From assembly GCF_007830125.1 (NCBI RefSeq), contig NZ_VLLG01000002.1:62001-126000 (forward strand): 64,000 bases of DNA, in the 5' to 3' direction. The DNA comes from Chitinophaga japonensis (GTDB lineage: Bacteria > Bacteroidota > Bacteroidia > Chitinophagales > Chitinophagaceae). Positions 27,049-36,600 of the stretch are shown piece by piece. Under the pieces are notes generated by a model that saw nothing but the letters and a program-made list of their open reading frames with translations, was not told the origin of the DNA and searched no databases. Each line of letters begins with the position of its first letter. The stretch's first letter is position 1. Both the position numbers and the translations under genes were made by a program.

Positions 27049-27148
27049 TCGTTAATGTTTTATTTTTTTATTGGTCTCATGGAACTTCGCCCTAAACAGT
27101 GTATCAACCAGGCAGACGAAGCTCGCTTTCATTCGTTAATGTTTTATT
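27043..27148. repeat. Direct-arm element duplicating the start region of the outer-membrane protein gene
   Basis: A perfect 22-bp direct repeat, TTTCATTCGTTAATGTTTTATT on the plus strand (27043-27064 and 27127-27148), flanks a 62-nt centre. Each copy includes a minus-strand ATGAAA start with its upstream sequence. The centre contains, on the minus strand at 27085-27071, GTTCCATGAGACCAA, preceded by GCGA. This matches the core of the inverted-word elements, and also GCGAGGTTCCAT in the similar structure at 48004-48114. Confidence 0.75.
27052..27132 (-). other. 26-codon mini-ORF made by duplicated start region
   Basis: From the upstream copy of the repeated ATG, a frame of 26 codons begins MKASFVCLVDT and ends TNKKIKH before TAA, inside the second repeat copy. 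It stops 4 nt before the true start of the outer-membrane gene. It could act as a leader peptide influencing that gene, or be incidental. No evidence for translation exists beyond the copied initiation context. Confidence 0.35.
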
Positions 27149-27154
27149 CGTTTA

Positions 27155-28561
27155 TCAGTCAAAAATCTTTCCCCGGTTCAATATATGCTGCGGGTCAAAC
27201 ACCTCCTTGATCTGCTTCATAAGCTGCAGGTGCGCCGCTTCAAACATTACGTCCATATAGGGCTTTTGCACCAGGCCTATGCCATGCTCCCCGGAAATGG
27301 TGCCGCCCAGTTGCTTTACCAGCCGGAATATTTCACGGATGCCTTCTTTGAGGGTGCCGTTCCATTGTGCTTCCGTCAACTGCCCGCGGATGATGTTCAC
27401 ATGCAGGTTGCCATCGCCGGCATGGCCGTAGCATACGGAATGGAAGCCGTATTTACGGCCTATCTCCTTCACGCCTTTCAGCAGCGCGGGCAGCTCTGCC
27501 CGGGGCACCACGGTATCTTCCTCCTTGTACACAGAGTTGGCCTTTACCGCTTCCGCCACGCGCCTGCGCAGCTTCCACAATTCCTCTTTCTGCTGGTGGT
27601 CTTCCGCAAACAGGATCTCCCCGCAGTCAAATTCCGTGACCACCGCCGCTATGCCTTCCATTTCCTGCATCAATACATCCGGGTAGTTGCCGTCCACCTC
27701 TATCAGCAGGTGGGCCTGCACATCGTCCTCAATCTTCACCGTGCTGCTGTCCACGTAACGGGTCACCCATTCCAGGGCGTCGCGCTCCATGAACTCCAGG
27801 GCGGAGGGTGTGTACCCGGCCCGGAAAATGGCGCTGACCGCTGCGCAGGCATTTTCCGCGGAACGGAAAGGCACCAGCATCAGCAGGTCATATTTAGGCA
27901 GGGGGATCAGGCGCAACACGATTTTGGTGACCACCCCCAGGGTACCTTCACTGCCTACCACCAGTTGTGTCAGATTATAGCCGGTGGAGTTTTTCAATAC
28001 ATTGGCGCCGGTCCATATCACCTCGCCGGAGGGCAGCACCAGCTCCAGGTTCAGCACATAGTCCCGCACCACTCCATATTTAACAGCTTTAGGCCCCCCG
28101 GAGTTCTCTGCAATATTACCACCGATCAGGCAGGAGCCACGGCTGCTGGGATCGGGCGGGTAGAACAGCCCTTTTTCCCGGACCGCATTCTGCAGCACTT
28201 CGGTGATCACCCCCGGTTCCACGGTTACCTGCAGGTTGCGCTCATCTATCTGTATGATCCGGTTCAGGCGTTCGGTAGAAAGCAGGACCCCGCCCCATTG
28301 CGGCAAGGCGCCGCCACTCAGGCCGGTGCCGCCGCCCCTGGGCGTTACCGGCAGGTTTTCCCGGCTGCACAACTGCATAATGCGGCTTACCTGGGCGGTA
28401 GTATCCGGCTTCAGGACCACTTCCGGCGGATAATGCAGGTCTTCTGTTTCGTCATGTGCGTATCTGTCCAGTGATTCCTCGTCTGTTAGTACATTGGCCG
28501 CTCCTACAATGTCCCGGAACAGTTCCAGGTGCCGGGCCTGTAGCCTGGAGAAATTAGTCAT
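27155..28561 (-). CDS. FAD-binding oxidoreductase of the GlcD / D-lactate dehydrogenase type
   Basis: A 468-aa flavoprotein. The PCMH-type FAD domain (about residues 35-220) has TPRGGGTGLSGGALP, PDPSSRGSCLIGGNIAENSGG and VGSEGTLGVVTKI. The C-terminal FAD-oxidase domain has the conserved YGHAGDGNLHVN and SGEHGIG motifs. Such enzymes oxidise D-lactate, glycolate or other 2-hydroxy acids and pass electrons to quinone or another acceptor. The iron-sulfur partner (GlcF) is not adjacent. A TATCTTTG box ends 4 nt before the ATG, so the mRNA may be leaderless. Confidence 0.9.
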   Translation of the reverse strand: MTNFSRLQARHLELFRDIVGAANVLTDEESLDRYAHDETEDLHYPPEVVLKPDTTAQVSRIMQLCSRENLPVTPRGGGTGLSGGALPQWGGVLLSTERLNRIIQIDERNLQVTVEPGVITEVLQNAVREKGLFYPPDPSSRGSCLIGGNIAENSGGPKAVKYGVVRDYVLNLELVLPSGEVIWTGANVLKNSTGYNLTQLVVGSEGTLGVVTKIVLRLIPLPKYDLLMLVPFRSAENACAAVSAIFRAGYTPSALEFMERDALEWVTRYVDSSTVKIEDDVQAHLLIEVDGNYPDVLMQEMEGIAAVVTEFDCGEILFAEDHQQKEELWKLRRRVAEAVKANSVYKEEDTVVPRAELPALLKGVKEIGRKYGFHSVCYGHAGDGNLHVNIIRGQLTEAQWNGTLKEGIREIFRLVKQLGGTISGEHGIGLVQKPYMDVMFEAAHLQLMKQIKEVFDPQHILNRGKIFD

Positions 28562-28565
28562 GCAG

Positions 28566-28573
28566 CAAAGATA
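28566..28573 (-). promoter_or_regulatory. TAnnTTTG box abutting the FAD oxidase start codon
   Basis: The minus strand reads TATCTTTG-CTGC-ATG. With transcription starting a few nt after the box, as in other Bacteroidota promoters, the transcript would begin at or next to the ATG at 28561. Confidence 0.55.
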
Positions 28574-28578
28574 AATCT

Positions 28579-28677
28579 AATATGCGGATGTGCGAATATG
28601 CAGATGTGCAAATGAAATGCAGCGAAGACACTTGCGTTGCCCCATCATCTGCATACCTGCACATCCGCACATTTGCC
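28579..28677. repeat. Intergenic inverted-word element (GCGGATGTGC type)
   Basis: The left arm 28579-28614 contains the direct words GCGGATGTGC and GCAGATGTGC; the right arm 28645-28677 carries the inverted copy (CATCTGCATACCTGCACATCC, broken here by one mismatch block). The centre has GAAGACACTTGCGTTGC at 28624-28640, matching the right part of the core at 18011-18027 (GAGACAACAGCGTTGC). It fills the space between the FAD oxidase promoter and the PorP/SprF stop codon at 28680. Confidence 0.68.
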
Positions 28678-28679
28678 CG

Positions 28680-29708
28680 TTAGAATGACGGGCAAAGCGT
28701 GGCCCTGCGGGCGCTGTTAAAGCTGCGGTTAGGATACAGGCCGGTATAGATAATGCCTATTTCATAAGCCCCGCGGCGGCCATTGGAGGCGGCCAACTGG
28801 GAGGTGGTAACGTCATAGCTGAACATCATCCTTACCCGGGATATTTCATAGCCTACCAGGAATACGGCTGCATCGTCAAACCGGTAATAGGCGCCGCCAA
28901 ATACCTGCTTGGTGCCGTCGCCGGAGAGGTTATAGGCCAGGTTGCCGCCCACCACCGTTTCCCGGGAGCCGGCCTGCCGGCTGTAGTAGGCGGCCGGGTT
29001 TGCGATCACCTTGTCACTGAGCTTGATAATGGCATTCAGGAAGCCGATATAGCGCCGGTCTATCTGGTTGTTGCCTTCATAAAAGCTTTCCCGCGGCTTG
29101 TTCACATGCTGCACGGAAAGACCGCCGTTGATATAGATATTGTCCGTTGGAAAATAGGCATAGTTCATTCCCACCTGCATGTCAAAGTAGTTCACCTTTG
29201 ATTGGGTGATGGGCTCTGCCGTGGGCAACTGGGAGTCAAAGAACTTCCCGTTCCACTGGTCCCCGAAGGTGAGCTTGGCCAGGTCCACCCGTTTGTTGGC
29301 AGATCCCACGTTAAAGCCCAGGGACAGCAGGCTGCTCTGGCCCAGGAGCTGGTGGTAAGCCACGGAACCATATACTTTGGTGGAAGAAAGATTGCCGCTG
29401 CCCGCTACATCCCGCAGGATCACCCCGCCAACGCCTACCCAGCCATATTCGAGCCGGTCGCGGAACAACTGGAAATCGGCAAAGGCCGACATGGTCTTAT
29501 ATGGTACGGGAACGCTTGCCCACTGGTTACGGTAGTTGATCCCCACCCGGTAATTACCGTCGGGGATAAAGCCCGTATTGGCAGGGTTGGTGGTAAGCGG
29601 TGAGTTGAAGAACTGCGAAAAATGCAGGTCCTGCGCCGTTGCCTGTGCTGCTGCGAACAGGAGCACCATACCGGTTATACAATATTTTAATCTTACTTGC
29701 TGCTTCAT
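28680..29708 (-). CDS. PorP/SprF family type IX secretion membrane protein
   Basis: A 342-aa protein with a signal peptide (about residues 1-25, ending ATAQ). The family N-terminal motif DLHFSQFFNSPLTTNPANTG is followed by YRNQWASVPVPYKTMSAF and a beta-strand-rich body. It is the partner-type outer-membrane protein for T9SS type B cargo. It follows the 1218-aa cargo gene by 7 nt on the same strand, so they are almost certainly co-transcribed. It is diverged from the paralogue at 8806. Confidence 0.92.
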   Translation of the reverse strand: MKQQVRLKYCITGMVLLFAAAQATAQDLHFSQFFNSPLTTNPANTGFIPDGNYRVGINYRNQWASVPVPYKTMSAFADFQLFRDRLEYGWVGVGGVILRDVAGSGNLSSTKVYGSVAYHQLLGQSSLLSLGFNVGSANKRVDLAKLTFGDQWNGKFFDSQLPTAEPITQSKVNYFDMQVGMNYAYFPTDNIYINGGLSVQHVNKPRESFYEGNNQIDRRYIGFLNAIIKLSDKVIANPAAYYSRQAGSRETVVGGNLAYNLSGDGTKQVFGGAYYRFDDAAVFLVGYEISRVRMMFSYDVTTSQLAASNGRRGAYEIGIIYTGLYPNRSFNSARRATLCPSF

Positions 29709-29715
29709 GGGTCAA

Positions 29716-32700
29716 TCATCTTAATAAGGTTATGTTTCCTGTCTTGGTGGCTGTGGTACCGTCGCTGAATTCTACGTTCACGGCATATGCGTATGCATCC
29801 ATGGGTTGGATCGCGCCTTTGAACCGGCCGTCCCAGCCTATGTTGGGATCGTTGGACTCAAATACGAGCTGCCCCCAGCGGTTGAATATCTTGAAATTGA
29901 ATCTTGCGATACCGAACCCGCGTACCATCAGCACATCATTCATACCATCGCCATTGGGCGAGAAGGCATTGGGCACATCGAACAAAGGTATCACGATAGC
30001 GGCTACCTGCTGGCACACGGTATCCGTACAGCCGGCAGCGTTGGTAGCCAGCAGGCATACGTCATAGGTGCCGGTCTTGTTATACTGGTGCACCGGGTTG
30101 GTTTCAGTAGATACCTGCCCGTCGCCAAACTCCCACAGGTAGCTCACAGCGCCAATGGTCTGGTTTACAAAAGTAGTGGGCGTATTTTCCACGGGCTTCA
30201 CGGGCGTAAACGTGAAGTCTGCTGAAGGCGGACCAAACACGGTGATGGTAATGGTGGTATCGTCCCGTATATTACAGGTATTGTTGTCTACCGCTTCCAG
30301 GCTTACCGTATAGGTACCGGGATTCGGGTAAGTATGCGTGGGATAAGGTTCGTTCGATACCGGGCTGCCATCCCCGAAATTCCAGGTAAAGGTTTCGCCG
30401 CCCATGGTGGTATTGTTGAAGCTAATGGTAGCGGGCGCGCAGGAGCTGTCCGGCGCTACAAAGCTGGCTACCACGTTGGCGGCTACACGTAAAGGAATGG
30501 TATCGGTATGCGGCGCGTTACAGTAGTTGGTATCCACGAGCGTGAGCATCACGTTGTAGATGCCGTCTGCCTGGTAAGCATGCTGCCAGCTCCCCAGCCC
30601 TACGGTTTGGGGAGGCGTGCCATCCCCGAAATCCAGCACAAAGGAGCTGTCTGTGAAAGGCTTGCCAACCGGCGCTACGGAGCTATTGGTAAACTCATAC
30701 AGCAGGTCCTGGCAGGGCTGCAGGCGGGTGGCCGTCAGCTCTACATCTGCCTGGTCCGCCCGTATGCGCACTTCGGTATAGGCGGTGTCGCAGCCGTTAC
30801 AACTGGCGGGATCACATTTTATCAGCATAACTGTATAATCGCCTATCTGCGTATAAGTATGCGTCACCGTATCCTGCGTGCCGCTCACTTCCGGGGAGCC
30901 GTCCCCGAAGTTCCAGGTCCAGGTCTCGGCGGGAATGCCGGTGGTATCTACAAAAGTGATGGTGGCCGGTACGCAGTAGTTCCTTTTGCGGTCCAGGGTT
31001 TTAACGCCGGCCTTCACCCCGTCCAGGTTAAAGGCGATCTTCAGCGAGCCCAGGTTACAGAAAGGAGGCGGGGAGCTGGCGTAGGCCCCCGGCGTGGTAG
31101 GATAGCGGGGCTTGGCCTGCGTATTGGCAGACACATTGCACCAGGCGCAGATGCCCTGGTAGATCACCCCGTTACGGTCAAAACGGCTGGTGCCGCCATC
31201 CACATGCTCGTAAAGGCCGTTGCCGCCAAAGAAGCTGGCAAACAGCACGTCCGTGGCATTGCGCTGCAGCACAAAAAAGTAAAAGTCCTGGTCGTCCGTG
31301 GTACGCTGCAGCGGGTTCCTGGTAATCAGCCCGCTGGTGCCGGAGTTCGGGTAGCGCAATGATTTATTGATACCGCCGCCCCAGCCGGACACATACACAT
31401 TCTCGCAGCGGTCTACCAGGAACGCTACGGGAGACAGGCTGGGATCCGTGGCCTGTTTGCCAAAGGTAGTGGAGTACACAAAGGCCGACAGGTTGGGCTG
31501 CAGCTTGGCGATAAACTGTTTGGAATTGTCGTTATAGAAAGTAGCGGTGCCGGCCGGCTGCTGTACCGGCCAACTGCCATCGGTAGTACCCATTACGTAT
31601 ACAAAGCCATTGGCATCCAGTTGGATGCCATACACCTGGTCTGCGCCAATGTTGTTTGCGCCCAGGAAGGTGCTTTGCAGGATGCTGGTGCCATCACTGG
31701 TGATATGCGTGATAAAGCCGTCGCAGATACCGCCCCTGTAGGAGGGGTAGATGCTGCCGCCGGTGGTCTGGAAATTGGCGCTGGCCGTGCCGCCGGCCAC
31801 GTACAGCGAGCCGCCGTTCAGCGCCAGCACGTAGGCGGCGTCTTCCTTATCGCCTCCTATATAGCTGGCCCATACCAGGTTATTACAGTCCGGGCTTATC
31901 CGCATCACCACACCGTCCTGCGAGCCGCCATAGCTGGTCTGGAAAGTGCCGCTGGTTACCGGGAAATTACCGGAGCGGGTACAACTCGCTACAAACACGT
32001 TCCCGGCATCGTCCAGCACCACCTCGCTGCGGGCGTCGTCGCCGTAGTTGCGCAGCAGTACCCAGGCGCCGGCCTGCCGGTTCTCCCGCATGTTCACCCC
32101 GTCATCAGAACTGCCGGCTATGCAAATGGAACCAATGCGGGCCGTGCCGGTGGCATTGAGCTTTACCACGGCAATATCCCAGCCGCCGCGGGTGCCCGCC
32201 ACGGTAGTAAAAGGAAAATTGGAGGAGGTAGTCCGGCCGCTGATCACCAGGTTGCCCTGTGCGTCCGTGAACAGGCTGTGCGGCTGTTCATCGCCATTGC
32301 CCCCTATATAGGTGGCGTATACCAGGTTGCGACCATTGGGTGTGAACTTGCTGATGCCGATATCAAACTGCCCGCCCTGGAAGGCATTCTGCACAGCGCC
32401 GGTGGTTACCGGGTAGCCCTGCGCCCATACAATGCCGCCGCCGTAAAAAAAGCCCTGGTTGTCATAGGTGGCCGTAAAGCCCCAGTTATCCGCCCGGGAA
32501 CCGGATACGGTAGAAAAGACATAGGTAGGGTCTATTACCAGCGGGTATTGCGGGTCATACCGGCCGGACACCTTAAAGCCTACCCGGGTGCCGTTCAGGC
32601 GGTAGTTCACCTTTACGGGCACACGCTGGTTGTTGATATACTGGTAAGCATACGGCATCAGCTCAGTGGTAGTGCCCACGGAGGTGGTGATCTCAAGCTG

Positions 32701-33372
32701 GTCCTTCTTCAGCGCCAGCCTGGTCGCGCCGGTATATTGCAATTGTATGGCATCCGGGTTGGCCCCGGGATGCACGATGAGGTCGTATTTCAGTAAAGAG
32801 GCTTCGGAGTACACCTGCATGTCGATGCCGGGATACAGCGCCTTGTACATGATGCGCTGGTAGGACCGGACATTGGACTGCCATCTGGTGGAGTCGCTGC
32901 CGATAATATAGTTGCTGTACCCCTCTGTTGGCTTGTCGGGCAGCACCTGCGGGCTGGGGGATGCGTTCAGGAAGGTCACTTCGTAGGCATGCCCTCTTAC
33001 CACAGGCTTGGGCGGTTTGGCAAAACCGGGCACTTCTTTGACAGGAGCGGCAGCAGCAGCGCCGCCCGCCTTTTTAGCATCGTAGTCCACGGAAGGGGGA
33101 GCAGGAGGCTCGGCATGGCCGTGCAGGTATTCGGTCAGCTTTACATAGTCGTCCCGGTTCAGGAGATAAAAGGTAAACCCGTTCTTTTTGAGAAAGATGG
33201 CGCCGCCGCCAAGGTCGGTTTTATATAAAAAATCGCCCTCCCACTGACCTTTGTTCTCAACAAACTGCAAAGGTGTGAAATTACTGTTCTCCTGTGCTTG
33301 CGCCTGAGCCGGCAGTCCTGCAATCAGCCAAAGAGCAACACCCAAAAAACCGGCGCGGAAAGTAAAGTTCAC
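29716..33372 (-). CDS. 1218-aa T9SS cargo: beta-propeller (SBBP-type) repeats, PKD domains, type B sorting domain (copy 1)
   Basis: Signal peptide (about residues 1-26, ending AQAQ) and an N-terminal domain opening with LQFVENKGQWEGDFLYKT. A long region of SBBP-like beta-propeller repeats follows (about 280-760), each pairing a Gly-rich strand with DAxG. Four PKD domains (about 800-1120; WNFGDG, DFGDG, WEFGDG) precede a type B T9SS domain (AFSPNGDGMNDVL, NRWGQLVF, ending GNITLLR). The start is GTG at 33372; no in-frame ATG fits the signal peptide better. It has exactly the same length as its tandem paralogue at 33604-37260 and is far more similar to it than to the PKD proteins of locus 1. The role is surface structure or adhesion, by inference. 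Confidence 0.9.
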   Translation of the reverse strand: MNFTFRAGFLGVALWLIAGLPAQAQAQENSNFTPLQFVENKGQWEGDFLYKTDLGGGAIFLKKNGFTFYLLNRDDYVKLTEYLHGHAEPPAPPSVDYDAKKAGGAAAAAPVKEVPGFAKPPKPVVRGHAYEVTFLNASPSPQVLPDKPTEGYSNYIIGSDSTRWQSNVRSYQRIMYKALYPGIDMQVYSEASLLKYDLIVHPGANPDAIQLQYTGATRLALKKDQLEITTSVGTTTELMPYAYQYINNQRVPVKVNYRLNGTRVGFKVSGRYDPQYPLVIDPTYVFSTVSGSRADNWGFTATYDNQGFFYGGGIVWAQGYPVTTGAVQNAFQGGQFDIGISKFTPNGRNLVYATYIGGNGDEQPHSLFTDAQGNLVISGRTTSSNFPFTTVAGTRGGWDIAVVKLNATGTARIGSICIAGSSDDGVNMRENRQAGAWVLLRNYGDDARSEVVLDDAGNVFVASCTRSGNFPVTSGTFQTSYGGSQDGVVMRISPDCNNLVWASYIGGDKEDAAYVLALNGGSLYVAGGTASANFQTTGGSIYPSYRGGICDGFITHITSDGTSILQSTFLGANNIGADQVYGIQLDANGFVYVMGTTDGSWPVQQPAGTATFYNDNSKQFIAKLQPNLSAFVYSTTFGKQATDPSLSPVAFLVDRCENVYVSGWGGGINKSLRYPNSGTSGLITRNPLQRTTDDQDFYFFVLQRNATDVLFASFFGGNGLYEHVDGGTSRFDRNGVIYQGICAWCNVSANTQAKPRYPTTPGAYASSPPPFCNLGSLKIAFNLDGVKAGVKTLDRKRNYCVPATITFVDTTGIPAETWTWNFGDGSPEVSGTQDTVTHTYTQIGDYTVMLIKCDPASCNGCDTAYTEVRIRADQADVELTATRLQPCQDLLYEFTNSSVAPVGKPFTDSSFVLDFGDGTPPQTVGLGSWQHAYQADGIYNVMLTLVDTNYCNAPHTDTIPLRVAANVVASFVAPDSSCAPATISFNNTTMGGETFTWNFGDGSPVSNEPYPTHTYPNPGTYTVSLEAVDNNTCNIRDDTTITITVFGPPSADFTFTPVKPVENTPTTFVNQTIGAVSYLWEFGDGQVSTETNPVHQYNKTGTYDVCLLATNAAGCTDTVCQQVAAIVIPLFDVPNAFSPNGDGMNDVLMVRGFGIARFNFKIFNRWGQLVFESNDPNIGWDGRFKGAIQPMDAYAYAVNVEFSDGTTATKTGNITLLR

Positions 33373-33603
33373 GGAATAGATTTTACGTTTTTTCCTATAA
33401 CTAATATACTACAATTAACGGGGAAAGGAGCAGAATTGTTACCGTTAAAGGCAACATTCATGCGCTCAATAAGTTACAGTTATACGGAAGAAGCGGATAA
33501 ACAGGTTGTATAATGCATAACACAAAAATTAATGAGGTAGCTGTCGGCGGCGGACAATAATAAAACGTCCGGGCCGTTGCAAAAATTGTTATCCGGGAGC
33601 CTT
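33373..33603. other. Spacer between the tandem 1218-aa paralogues
   Basis: A 231-nt AT-rich stretch without a plausible gene. It should contain the promoter of the downstream copy or a read-through region from the upstream copy. I see no TAnnTTTG box on the minus strand, no strong terminator and no word-arm element, unlike many other spacers in the window. Confidence 0.4.
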
Positions 33604-36600
33604 TTATCTTAACAGGGTGATACTGCCACTCTTATTGGCTTTTGTCCCGTCGCTGAACTCGATATATACGGTATAAGCATACGCATCCATCGATTGTAAA
33701 GCCCCCTTATAGCGCCCGTCCCACCCAATAGCCGGGTCATTGGACTCAAATACAAGCTGTCCCCAGCGGTTGAATATCTTCAGGTTGAATTTTGCGATAC
33801 CAAAACCCCGCACCAGCAGCACATCGTTCATCCCGTCGCCGTTGGGTGAAAAGGCGTTCGGCACGTCAAACAGGGGGATGACGATGGCAGCCACCTGGGT
33901 GCAGGCAGAGTCCGTACAACCTGTCTGGTTAGTAGCGTACAGGCATACGTTATACGTGCCGGACTGGTTGTACTGATGAACCGGGTTGGTCTCCGCGGAT
34001 ACCTGCCCGTCCCCGAACTCCCATAGGTAGCTGACCGCTCCTATGGACTGGTTCACGAAAGTGACCGGCGTATTCTCCTCCGGCTTGTCCGGGGAGAAAG
34101 TGAAATCTGCCGTAGGCGATTCGCTGACGAATACGGTCATGGAAGCGTCGTCCTCCAGGTTACAGGTATTGTTATCTACTGCGTGGAGAGTTACGGTATA
34201 CGTACCGGGGTTGGCGTAAGTATGGGTAGGATAAATATCCGTGGAAACGGGGCTGCCGTCCCCGAAATCCCAGGTAAAGCTCTCCCCGCCCCTGGTCGTA
34301 TTGTCAAAGCTGATCTCCGCCGGGGCGCAGGCGCTGTCCGGCATGGGCACAAAGCTGGCCACTACGTTAGCGGCCACACGCAGGGGAACGGTATCGGTAT
34401 GCGGTGCATTGCAGTAGTTGGTATCCACCAGGGTAAGCGTAGCATTGTAAATGCCGTCTGCCTGGTAGGCATGCTGCCAGGTGCCCAGCCCTACCGTTAC
34501 CGGCGGCGTGCCATCCCCGTAATCCAGTATGAAAGACTGGTTGGTGAAGGGCTTGCCGGCAGGCGCCACGGAATTGTTGGTAAACTCGTAGCTCAGCGCT
34601 TCGCAGGGTTGCAGGCGGGTGGCCACCAGGTTTACGGTCGCTTCGTCCGCGCGTATCCTTACTTCCGTAAATGCGGTATCGCAACCGTTACAACTGGAAG
34701 GATCACATTTGATGAGCTGTACAATGTAATCGCCGGTTTGTGCATAAGTATGCGTAACGGTATCCAGGTTACCGGTAACGGGCGGCGTGCCGTCCCCGAA
34801 GTTCCAGGTACGGGACTGGGCAGGCGTGCCGGTGGTATCCACAAAAGTAACGTCTGCCGGTACGCAGTAGTTCTGCTTGCGGTCCAGGGTCTTGATGCCG
34901 GCCCTCACCCCATCCAGGTTAAAAGCGATCTTCAATGCACCGAGGTTGCAGTTGGATGGGGCGGTGGAAGAATAGGCACCCGGCGTAGTGGGATAGCGTG
35001 GCTTGGGCGCACTGCCGCACCAGGCGCAAATGCCCTGGTAGATCACCCCGTTGCGGTCAAAGCGGCTGGTGCCCCCATCCACATGCTCGTAGAGGCCATT
35101 ACCGCCAAAGAAGCTGGCAAACAATACATCGGTAGCATCCCGTTGCAGCACAAAAAAGTAAAAGTCCTGGTCGTCTGTAGAGCGCTGCAGGGCATTTTTC
35201 ACCGGCAAATCCCTGGTGCCGGAGTTTGCATAGATTGTTTTGTTAAGGCCGCCACCCCAACCTGATATGTACACGTTCTCGCATTTATCTACCAGGAAGG
35301 CTACCGGGGAAATACTGGGCAACTGGTTATTCTTGCCGAAGGTAGTGGAGTACACAAAGGCAGAGAGGTTGGGCTGCAGCTTGCTGATGAACTGCCTGGA
35401 ATTATCATTATAAAAAGTAGCGGTGCCGGCAGGCTGCCTGGCAGGCCAGGTACCTTCCGTAGTCCCCATAATGTACACAAAACCGTTGGCGTCCAGTTGT
35501 ATGCCATACACCTGGTCGGCCGAAGGGTTGTCTGATCCCATGAAGGTGCTTTGCAGCACGGTAGCCCCGTCGTTGCTGATATGCGAAACAAAACCGTCGC
35601 ATACACCGCCCCGGAAGGAGGGATATATACTGCCGGCCGTGGTACGGAAGTCGGAGCTGGCCGTACCACCGGCCACATAGACGGTATTGCCGCTCACTGC
35701 CAGCACGTATGCCGCATCTTCCCTGGAGCCGCCTATAAAACTGGCCCACTGCAACCCGGTGCAATCGGGCGTCAGCTTCATCACCACGCCATCCTGGGCG
35801 CCTCCAAAGGAGGTCTGGAAAACACCGGTGGTCACCGGGAAATTGGCGGAGTGAGTACAACTGGCTACATACACGTTATCATTTTCATCCACTACCACCT
35901 CGCTGCGGGCATCATCTCCATAGTTGCGCAACAGCACCTGGGTGCCGGCCTCCCTGTTATCAGTCATATTCACCCCGTCATTTGCGCTGCCGGCCACACA
36001 AAGCGCCCCAATCCGGGCAGTACCGGCGGCATTGAGCTTTACGATGGCAATATCCCAGCCCCCCCGGGTGCCCACCACATTGGTGAAGGGGAAGTTGGAA
36101 GAGGTAGTGCGGCCGCTGATGACCAGGTTGCCCTGGGAATCCACGATCAGGCTATGGGGCTGCTCCACCCCGTTGCCGCCAATGTAAGTGGCATACAACA
36201 AACTGCGGCCCGTAGGGTCGAACTTGCTGATAGCGATGTCGAACTGCCCGCCCTGGTAAGCGTTCTGCACGGCGCCAGGGGTAACGGGATAGTTACCCGG
36301 GTCAAATGAAATACCGCCTCCATAGAAGTTCCCCTGCGCATCGTAAGTGGCCGTAAAGCCCCAGTTATCTGCCCGTGCGCCGGACACGGTGGAAAAAACA
36401 TAGGTAGGGTCTATTACCAATGTGTATTGCGGATCATATTTACCGGACACCTTAAAGCTAACCTCGTTGCCATGCAGGCGGTAAGTTACCTTTACGGGCA
36501 CACGCTGGTTGTTGATATACTGGTAAGCATAGGGCGCCAGCTCGGTAGCAACGCCTACGGAAGTTGTGATCTCCAACTGGCCCTTCTTTATCTCCAGCTT

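Noticed and set aside
31621..32796. 391-codon plus-strand frame inside the 1218-aa cargo gene
   Set aside because: Antisense to propeller repeats; the same kind of frame recurs at the matching place in the tandem copy (35551-36309), which follows from the repeats rather than a gene.
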